A stretch of 64,000 nucleotides of DNA from Rhea pennata (Eukaryota; Chordata; Aves; Rheiformes; Rheidae): positions 8,854,458-8,918,457 of the forward strand of contig NC_084672.1 in NCBI RefSeq assembly GCF_028389875.1. The letters are read 5' to 3'. The notes beneath the pieces were generated by a model. That model ran no database searches. It was given only the letters and a program-made list of their open reading frames with translations, and was not told the origin of the DNA. The translations under genes were made by a program, and so were the position numbers. Shown one piece after another: positions 47,285 to 64,000 of the stretch (its first letter is position 1; each line of letters begins with the position of its first letter).

Positions 47285-47400
47285 TGAATTGGTGATTTAC
47301 TATTTCCTGTGCGCGCATCTTAGTGACAAGAGTCAGGCAGCCAATTTCGATCCCTTTGTGAGATTCAATTAAACCATTAATTAAGTGATGTCAGTGTCCT
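47285..47400. promoter_or_regulatory. candidate conserved non-coding element
   Basis: The stretch holds CCTGTGCGCGCATCTTAGTG, GCCAATTTCGATCCC and CAATTAAACCATTAATTAAG, mixing CpG and homeodomain-type motifs in unique sequence. Confidence 0.25.
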
Positions 47401-49227
47401 TTACCAGCTGACTGTGTATACAAGTAAGCAAGGAGAAGGAGACAGACCCTGCAGTGCCAATAACCATAGCAGCAGGGGTGGATTGCCATAGCCCAGCAGC
47501 TGTGAGCAACATCTGTGCAGGTTTTGCTGGCTTTCCCCCGGTGCGGGAATACCTGGCTCTAGAGCCACACAAAGCAGGTCTGTGCCTAGGTGTTTATAAC
47601 TCCAGAGCACCCCATGGGAGCCTCAGAGGTAACAGTCCAAACAAGGTGGTGTTCTGCACTCAGGCTTTGACAGATAATCAGCAGTCTGCGAAGTTGCCAC
47701 TTCCATCCCCAGAAGCCCTGCTCAGCCCCTCTTCTCCTTGCAGCTGCCCCTCCAACCTCAGCCCATGACCTCTCAGATTAGAACGAGATCAAGGACCCTC
47801 AGATTGTTTCTGTGCTTTTACAATGTTCTCCTCTCCCTCAAGAGGCATTAATAGGTACTTAACAGCAGTGGGAGCCACTCAGAGGTTTTACTAATGAACT
47901 GCCTAATAGCATCCAAGTCCCCATGCTGACAGTGAAGTTGGGCTGCACGCTCCTCTTAGGGAGGAAGCAGCAAGTGAGCCAGGCAAACAACATCTCATTA
48001 CTATTTCCTTCTTTTCAAACCACTCATGCTTCCTCCGCTGTGTTCCCCCAGCTTCCCTTGTACTAGTGCCACTTTGCAGGGTCCTTTTGTTTCTCTGGAG
48101 CTCACAAACCTCTTGCAAGGCCCCACATCTACTGATAGTCAGAGACCGTGCACAGATCTGAGACCTGGACTGAAAGCTCTCAGCAGCCAGGGAGCCCTAA
48201 CAATCATCAGTTGGGGTAGGTGGCTGCTCCAGGAGCAGTTTCACAGCTTGTTCTCTAGAGAAAGAGGGCAGAAGGGAGAAAGTATTGAGACTGAGGAGCT
48301 GAGCAGTAGGCAAGGATGTGGGGAACAAAGCAAACATGGGTCAGAAATGAGAGAGAACACAGAGGCAAAAAATGGAGGCAGAGGTGGTCACATTTTGTCA
48401 AACAGCACAAGCCTTTCTTAAGGCTAAAAATTCCCAGTTCACTGTTCAGGACTCTGTACAGTATTAGGAAGAGAATTCAGGAAAGGGCGCTGCAGCAAGA
48501 GGGTCACTTCATGACCACGCTTGATCCACACCCCTTTCCTCTCCTCCCAGTCAAGGCCTCCCCATCAGAAGCACTGGGCAGCCTTTCTTTGGAGTCTTCC
48601 TCCGTCAACAAGGTCAGCTCTTTGGAGCTTTCACTGAATCACTCTAAAGTAGGCTTGAAGAGCCTCCAGGAGCTATATCTACAAACTTCTCCAAAGCATC
48701 TCCAAGCAGCAATAAGTCTTCAAAAACTTCCTTTCCCTTCCAGGTAAGGTCTGAAATCCCTCTACAGTGCTTCACTATTTCATGATTCATTTTGGAAAGC
48801 CAAACTAAGCCACAGTGGCTCAGGTTGACAACTGCAATGCCTCCCAGCCACATCAGCGAATGCTTCTCCTTTTGGTCTGTTCTCCCTCTGTTTGCTTCTC
48901 TGTGCAAGAATAGACTAGGCTTCCCCCACCCCACAGGCAGGACTTCAGAAACATGGAAAGCTTGGGGCTAGGCAGGAGTAAAACACATTCTCTCCCCTCT
49001 CCCCTGCTACTCATCACCCGTTCCTTCAGCAGGTCCCAGGATGCAGTGGTGAAATACGACTCTGATCTCTTTACCAGCCTGGAGGTAAACAACTTCCCGT
49101 AATTGCCAGGAATAGCCATCACACCACACCTTGCAAAGTCTGGCTCTTTCAGAATTCACAGCAGAAAAAGTACCCACTGACTGAGCCATCAGGACCAAAG
49201 GCCACCAGTAAAGCCTTGGGTACATAG

Positions 49228-49253
49228 TAAGAAGAAGAAGAAGAAGAAGAAGT
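49228..49253. repeat. GAA trinucleotide repeat
   Basis: About eight AAG units lie in the intergenic spacer. Confidence 0.95.
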
Positions 49254-50121
49254 AGTTTAGGTGGTGGTGTGAAAGACAACAGGAAAAACAGCCTGTTTCA
49301 GCACTGGCAGATGCACCGAAACAATCTGTCCTACGACACATTTAAAAATACAAAACAAAATGAAAATATAAAACAAAACAAAACAGATTCCCCCTCAACA
49401 GCATCCATCTCAGCTCATTGCCAGGATCACGGCCGAGAGCAGCAATGCTGCCACTGAACAGCCAGGGTAAGACTGGGACAAACCCCGCTGGGTTTCAATA
49501 AGCCCAGATCCTTCAGCTTGGAGCCCCCTCTCCAGCGTGGGCAGAGCCATTGTCCAGGGATGAGGGGTAAGAGAGAGATTAACTCTGACCTTGCTGCCCA
49601 TAGCCAGGCAGGCCGCGCGGCACCATCGCGCTGTCAACGCGACATTCATCTGCCCTGTGTTACAAAAGACCTTGCTTGGCTGCCAGCTGCTCCTGCTCCC
49701 TTACAAAGAAACATTTTCCCAACATTAAGGACTCAGCAGGCAGGGCTGTTACAGTGACCCAGCTACGCCACCGCGGGTATCGGCGCAGCTAATCTAGACC
49801 CTGCCCTGACCTTGAGATTAGCCAAAAAATAGGACAGTGGTGAAAAAAAAAGAGAAAACCACCCTTTGTGGCGGAAGAGGCAGAAAGCACATGGCAGATC
49901 CCTAACGGAGGTGATGCTGGTGTTTAACCCAGGGTCTCCCGTGCGTGGGGACGGCATCACCTTTTGCCAGGTGCTGCACCAGCCTCGCAACGTTCCCCGC
50001 TGCTGCCAAGGGCCAGGCTGCCAGCTGGCCGCCTGCTCCTCCCCAAACTTGCCGTTTGGACCATTTTTCCCCAGTCTCACTGGCAGCAAGGACGTTTCCA
50101 TGTGGACGGCTGTCTCTCCCC

Positions 50122-50135
50122 GTTGCCACGGCAAC
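50122..50135. promoter_or_regulatory. RFX X-box
   Basis: The bases GTTGCC-AC-GGCAAC, extended by one pairing base on each side, form a 7+7 inverted repeat with a two-base spacer. This is a textbook X-box in a locally CpG-bearing stretch about 6 kb past the MRPS11 end. Confidence 0.45.
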
Positions 50136-53100
50136 GTGCTCAGCACCAGCAGGGCCGGAGGCGGGAGGGCGAGCGCCGTATCTCCCCAGCGCTCACCAAG
50201 GGCAGCGGGTACAGCTAATCCTGGCATCGCTCCACTTTACGCCTCGGAGGAGCACTGAGGTGCTATCAAATGACCGGCATGGTGGCTGCAACCAGGCACG
50301 CCGAGGGGACGCAGCACAGCCCTCTTCTCCTATTAACACCCGAAATCACGTCCAAGGGTGGACGGGCAGCCCTGCAAGGGCCAACCGCCTCCCTCCCACC
50401 CCATGCTGGGTTTCTGTGGCTACCCTGGGGCTCCACTTGCAGCAGGCACATTCACTAGCCTACGTTCAGCAGGGGTGACACAACTTGCCTGGAGGAAGGA
50501 GACTGGTGGATGAACTAGCTGGCTAGAGAGGGTTGGTGCTTCATCAAGGGCAGGGGCACGGGGAGTCCGTCAGGACACAGCTAAGCCTGCTTCAGGCGAC
50601 GCTCAGCACATCAGGAAGCTGCTGGGGAGAAAAATGGGAAGAGCGACAGCAGAGAAGAAATAACATGTTTCTAGCTCTAAATAGGATGAATTCAATCCAG
50701 TTCCATCACTGACAAAAGTGAACTCTTCCAAAGCCTCTAGTGTGTACCTGGACAAGGCAGAATGCAGAAAATGCTAGAGGCTTTTTAGAATTTTTCCCCT
50801 GACTTTCCATTGCAGTTTCTACCTGAGTTTCCCCTCACAGCGAGCAAACCTTCTGCTGTCCCTCCTCCAGGAAGGCTGCCACAGGACGCACCTCTCCCTG
50901 CGGTCCTGCTCCCTCCGCGGTGCCAAGGGCACTGGGCACCTGGCAATCACCTCCCAACCACGCTCACAGTTATCCCACTTCCTCTAAAATCGTCCTCAAA
51001 TTTTCAGGTGCACTTGACATCCTACGAAAACAGAGGAAAGACAGCAATCGCCACATTAGCAAAGTGCGACAGCCAGAAGGCGTGCAATGAAGGGATCTGG
51101 CACGTGCGAGGGAAGAAACAAGATGCACAGTCAGAAGCTAGGACTGCACGTAGACACGGCCTATGGGCCTGTGGGCCCTTACAACGCCCTCGACCACTTG
51201 GCAACAAAACAAGGCCAATACGTTACCCAGATGTTGCAGCACAGTCCAAAGCAGCTGGTACAAGGGGCACTGTACCTCTGTCAGCATGGCCCCCTTTTCA
51301 GTTCTCTTCTCATACAAGACCACTGTAATTATCCACAAGTCACCAGTTTCCAAACTGCTAGTCTAATACGCTGTAGTATTTTTGTGTCATAACACCAGAA
51401 AAAGCATCTATGCAATTCACACTGTTATTTTTCTAAGAACTCATTTTCGTACCCAGTAAGTACAGCTCCTCCCTGGTTGCTGCTCCGAGAGAAACAAAAG
51501 CTAATCAGACCTTAGCCAGAAAACAGCTCTAGCAGGGGATACTGCTGCCTGATGAGCAGTCAGTCGAGTTGGTGGGTAGTGCTAGTCTGCTACTGCTACA
51601 ATGACTTATTTTCACAGCTCAGCTCAGCCCACATCCCCTGCAGCCCAAGAGCAAGAAAAAAATATATAGATATATACACATATATCACCATTCCCTTCTC
51701 ATAGGTAGTAGTTGGCTGGAAAAGCTTTTACAGTCATACTAACAAGACTGAGGTACAGTTATTCAGGCATGCTAATGACCTGGACTTCGACACTCTGAAA
51801 GCTACACGGAAGCAATTCCCCCAAATCCTGCTGTGTTGCTTGTCCACACTACCACCTGCATGTTCTGCAGTGTGCCCCTTCCTAATAAAGGTTCACACAA
51901 GGAGAAAAGCTGTTGGATGACCATGTATCCCACCGCCTTCCAGCCTTTACAAGGCCTCACTTGACTCCATCTTTCTTCCCACAGTCCTGAGAGATCCTGC
52001 AGAAAAAAAATGGCAGAAAAGAGACAAGACAGAGGATGCAGGAATAAGACAGACAAATAAATAGAATCTCTAAATTATCACAAATCTGTTTCTTTTAGCT
52101 GAGTCAAAAGAGACCAAGGGAAGCAAAGCAGACACATGCCAGCACCCGAGCAGAAGCAAGGCCCTGTAAGTACACAGGGAACATAAGGGACTATGTCAGG
52201 AACAGCCACTCAGCGCTGGAAGGTTATCTGAAAGGAATCTTTAGCAGACACACCATCAACGGATACATAGGTTTGATTCTATTACGATTTCTGTGGTTCG
52301 CTGTCTAATACAGTTCACAGAAGAAACATCACAAGTGTCCTGTTTTTCTTTATTTATTTACTTTCATTTTAAAAAGCCAGAGTGGTGCAAGAAGTAACAA
52401 AAAACAGTAAGATTCTGCTGCCAGTCAAACACACTTTTCAAGTCAGGTGCTATAAGGCAAGGAAATGCTTATTTGACCCGAAGAGCAATCGCTCAAGAGC
52501 GGATAACTCCCCTGTCTTTCTGATATGCTCAAAGTTTTCAAAAGAAGGCTGCTGGGCTTTCAAGTCAGAAACAAAATCGCACACACATAAAGGAAGGAAA
52601 GGTTCAAAGGAAAGCTGCTGGGGGCTGAGCTGCTTTCATGCCCAAGATGCAGATACTCACAGAACTGACGCGTACAGGGACAATGATGGCTTGTTACAGA
52701 GTAGCAGCGGGTTAGAAGGGGATCCTGAGCTTTCGGGAGGAGTTTTTTCAGGTTCTCGGCCACTACATTCTGCGAAGTTGCCTCTCAGCAGCTGGAAGCA
52801 GGACACAGCTGGAAAATCCAAGTGCCTTAGCCCAATCTAAAAGCAGCGGAAAGATAATGGCTCTTCTGCCAAGGCACGTGCATTGCTCAACTTTCATCTC
52901 TTGATCACAGAGCATCAACAGGTAACAGCCACAAGACAAGACAGTTGCTATGGATGGGCTGAAGGAAGAGTCTCTGAGCACAAGTTGGATTAGTAATAAA
53001 GTACAAAAGGGGAAAAACAACTGAAATGCAACCCAACCGCTCCTCTCCAAGCATTAGCTCATGGGGACTAAAACAAAGAAACAAGAAATCTGCAATAGCT

Positions 53101-53307
53101 ACAAAAACGCCTGAGGTAGGAACTTCCACGAGCACGAGCACATTGTCACTCCAGACACCTAGGAAGAAGCAGCAAATTCACACAGGATATGCCTGTGCAG
53201 CCAAACACACACACCTGTCGCCTCTTTTTTAAAAAGGGATTCCCAGGCACACTACTAGTATTTTTGGAAAACAGAGACAACAAATCAGGCCATTAAAGCA
53301 AATTCTG

Positions 53308-53313
53308 TTTATT
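53308..53313 (-). terminator. DET1: candidate distal polyadenylation signal of DET1
   Basis: The first clear minus-strand AATAAA after the DET1 stop lies here, which would make a 3'UTR of about 2.7 kb. I saw no canonical hexamer between this point and the stop. A further AATAAATAAA lies at 52348-52357. The assignment is inferred only from position. Confidence 0.4.
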
Positions 53314-53624
53314 CCATTTTTGTTTTGTATTACTAACAAATCTTCATTCTAGCCTAGTAAAAATATCACGTAGAAAATATCTGTCCCTTTCCACTCACCC
53401 TCCCCACCACACACACTTTTTGTTTCTTAAATAAAAGAATCAAAATTTCAAGCATGAGAGACTTTTCTTTCAAAACATTTCTGTAATAAAATTAATTCTG
53501 TTGTAGATACAAAATGCAGCCGCCATGGCCAGAGGATCTGCAATGCTACTCCAAGGCAATTAGTACTAAGAATGATCAATCAGTTTGTCTGCAAACATAA
53601 TAAGAAAATACTTAGCACTTATCT

Positions 53625-53820
53625 AGCACTTTTTATCCATGAATCTCAAAGTGTTTTACAAAAGCTGAAAATATGTTTTTGGCCTCATTTACAGAGAAGA
53701 AAACACCAGCTGGAAAAGGAAGTGATTTGCCCCCAGTCACAGAACAATTTAAACAGCAGAGCTAAGAACAGATATCTTGTCTCTCAGCCCCAAGTCCGAT
53801 CATCTGTGCCATGCTCTCTG
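53625..53820 (-). mobile_element. amniote CORE-SINE/MIR-type element, nearly full length
   Basis: In order on the plus strand are AGCACTTTTTATCCATGAAT, CTCAAAGTGTTTTACAAA, CCTCATTTACAGAGAAGAAA, GTGATTTGCCCCCAGTCACA, AGCAGAGCTAAGAACAGAT and TCTCAGCCCCAAGTCCGATC. This is the reverse complement of an amniote MIR-like SINE. The final part corresponds to the tRNA-derived head. It is the best-preserved SINE in the window and lies in the putative DET1 3'UTR. Confidence 0.6.
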
Positions 53821-55354
53821 CTTCACACAGGACAGCCTGAATCTGGCAAAAGCCCCTACTGCAGAAACACTGAACTGATTTATATGTTTTCCACCTAAAA
53901 AAAATTAAATGAAAACCTAACAGCTATTTTAGTAAGCACTGATGTCCCAGACTGTGACACCAAGTAGTAAAACCAATCTTGGATGGAGCTGCTGCGAGCT
54001 CTGAAAAAGAAGAAAAAAAATCTCATACTAGAAGTGTGAGCATATGTGAGAGTGGTGCAGGAAGGAGGTAATTCCATGATCTACAATGTGCAAATGATTC
54101 CCCACCTGGAGCTTAATTAAATGTGTTTGAAGAACAAAAAGAAAAACCTAAAACCTTGACACATAGTGTTATTAGATGGAGAAAAACCCATCGCTAAAAG
54201 CATGCGTGGCCTGACACCCCCTCTATTAGCAGTCTTCTGACCAGAAGTCGTTCCTGACAGTCCTGAGAAACCAACAGTGCAAACACCAGAGAAAGAGCAG
54301 CAAAAGATGGTGTCTTGTCCTAGAGAGTAGTTTAGCAAGGCCAGGAGAGTTAAGACATGCAATGAGACAGAGACTAAAGGCTGACACAAGAAGCCCAGTA
54401 CCCCCTCCCCCCCCCAGTTCCGAGGTCAGACATTTATGCCATATCCAGGCACAAGCAACACCACACTTATTTTCCAGGCCATTACTATGCAAAATGAATG
54501 CATGACCTCAGGATGATTCTTCTCAAGCATGTGGCCACAATATGTTACCCACAGCTAGGCCCATTTTGGTCCAAACAAGACAGCAACAGGGTGCTTTCAA
54601 GTAAGGTTCTCCACATGTATCAGCACCAATTTCCTAGTGTCTACTCTGTACCTCACGTGGAAGTGGATAACAGCAGGCTCCCAGCTGAGCACTTTGCATT
54701 TCCTAGGAGGGCTGCCTTGACTGACAGCTCACAGTCCTAAAACCTACCTGTATGCAGCAAAACTCAAGTGTTAATCAACATCCAAAAATTACATTTTTAA
54801 CAGAGGAAGGCAGGACGGCATCCCCACCAGCCCACAGTGGTATGTAAGATTACATCCAGGAGCTTATTTTATAGACAGCACAGATGCTGCAGCAGTTCAG
54901 TCTGCATCAAGCCAAATATGATGCATCAGCCAGCTGTGCTTTGAAGCCTGGGCACAGCAAATCAGGTTCTCACAGAGAACAGCACATCAAACAGGGATAC
55001 ATAAGCAACCTAAGTCAACAAACTCAACTGCAAATCTGCAGCAATGCAAATTAATTCAGGTCTCCCTTCTCTTTTCTGGGGAAACCCAAATGCTACTAAT
55101 TCTCTGTGTTCAGAGAGCCAACATGCAGGATGCTGCCAGCAGCTCGGTCTCCCTTCCCCTCAGCAGCAGAATCAGCAGATGCCCACAAGGATATGCTCCT
55201 TCTCTGCAGAAGCAAGTCCTCTGACATGGAGAAGGACCTGCTCTTGCTTCCCACACCCCTCTCAGCCACCTGTCTTTCTGCTGTGCCCACCTCCTCATCC
55301 ACTGCAGACACAGTCAGCTGCCCTGGCTGTCTGGTATTAACATATCACCTTTCA

Positions 55355-55450
55355 CTGGGGGGGGCTTTACAGAAACTAAGGCACAAAAGATTAACTGACT
55401 TGCATAAGAGTCAGGAAAACGCCTCACCTCCCCTAATTCCAGTGATTTCT
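55355..55450 (-). mobile_element. degraded CORE-SINE/MIR relic
   Basis: The stretch GCTTTACAGAAACTAAGGCA, then AAAGATTAACTGACTTGCAT and AAGAGTCAGGAA follows the reverse-complement MIR layout, but with many differences. Confidence 0.35.
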
Positions 55451-56041
55451 CAGACCTTTCTTTCCTAACCTCTTGCATACTAAAATCACGTAGAGATCGT
55501 GTGAATGAGAATAGGATTTCACTTCCCTAGTAATACTGAAAGTACAAATATGGGTAGCTATGTTTCTAAGCCCCCACCATGGCTTATATCCGTTCTCTCT
55601 AAGACAGGCTGTTTGCCTCAACAAGGTAGAAGAGCATCAGTGCAGAAGGGAGCACTTCACGCATTGCAAAGCTCCATCTTTGCCATCCTAAGACAGACAA
55701 CAGGAGAGGAAAACAGATGAGCCTCTGGGAAACCAAGACAGGAATCTCAGCTACGCTTTGTTCATCAATAAGAACAGGGAACAACAACAGTGCTTAATGC
55801 AATAGAAACCTTAGCAGTATAAACGGATGGAATCAGGAGAAACATTCACAGGCCTAACTTCAGTGGATTAGCCTTCCACAGCCAACTGGCCGGCGAGATG
55901 CTGGTTGGTAGGAGCTCCCAGGTCAGGTTTCTTGACATGAGCGATGGTTTAGTTTCCTAGAAGGTGTGAGTGTCTGGCTTTGGTGTGTCTGTGGCAGAGG
56001 CCCAGACCTGAGGAGAACAGCTGCACCGGGTACCTTCTGCA

Positions 56042-64000
<7,959 letters not shown>

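Larger units (their letters stand above)
44201..53307. other. spacer between the convergent MRPS11 and DET1 3' ends
   Basis: No exon is recognised. It contains a CpG-dense 45-base island at 45670-45714, AT-rich patches at about 46530-46720 and 47290-47400, a G/A low-complexity run at 47141-47182, a (GAA)n run at 49228-49253 and an RFX X-box at 50122-50135 in a CpG-bearing region (49,600-50,350). A 112-codon minus-strand open frame at 45974-46312 is discussed in the findings. Confidence 0.65.
53314..56041 (-). other. DET1: putative DET1 3' untranslated region
   Basis: This stretch lies between the DET1 stop and the first canonical polyadenylation signal. It has no coding homology that I recognise. 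It contains CORE-SINE relics at about 53,625-53,820 and 55,355-55,450. A long 3'UTR fits the gene, but no transcript evidence is available here. Confidence 0.4.

Overview
The window is nuclear DNA from a vertebrate, most likely a bird or another sauropsid. Three genes with spliced, well-conserved exons are recognisable: MRPL46 (minus strand), MRPS11 (plus strand) and the 3' part of DET1 (minus strand). From established knowledge, human 15q25-q26 has the same order, NTRK3 - MRPL46 - MRPS11 - DET1. Short introns, few interspersed repeats, no Alu or L1, and only old CORE-SINE/MIR-like relics fit a bird-like genome. The species cannot be fixed from the sequence.

Positions 1 to about 37,320 hold no exon that I can support. 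By synteny this is the upstream flank of NTRK3, whose body should lie beyond the left edge. It contains several AT-rich or CpG-bearing stretches dense in TAATTA-type motifs that look like conserved non-coding elements. It also holds simple repeats, a few CORE-SINE/MIR relics, and one striking fossil at 28,649-28,744: a Ty3/gypsy-type reverse transcriptase/RNase H C-terminal segment, recognisable across a premature stop.

Positions 37,320-44,200 hold a tight divergent gene pair. MRPL46 (four coding exons, 270 residues) and MRPS11 (six coding exons, 186 residues) have start codons only 111 bases apart inside one CpG island. Both encode mitochondrial ribosome proteins (mL46 of the large subunit, uS11m of the small subunit), so the shared promoter probably co-expresses them. 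An RFX X-box lies in the first MRPS11 exon and a YY1-like site covers the MRPL46 start.

Positions 44,200-53,300 are a spacer between convergent transcripts, MRPS11 ending from the left and DET1 from the right. From about 53,300 to the right edge lie the 3'UTR, last three coding exons and introns of DET1, a substrate-adaptor component of the DDB1-CUL4 ubiquitin ligase with COP1. The large upstream coding exon lies past position 64,000.

The best leads are the gypsy fossil, a 42-base cryptic exon with an in-frame stop in MRPS11, an open 387-base first intron in MRPL46, a RUNX inverted repeat in a DET1 intron, and a perfect 12-bp-arm hairpin near 15,840. No alignment or conservation track could be run, so every claim of conservation is inference from sequence character.
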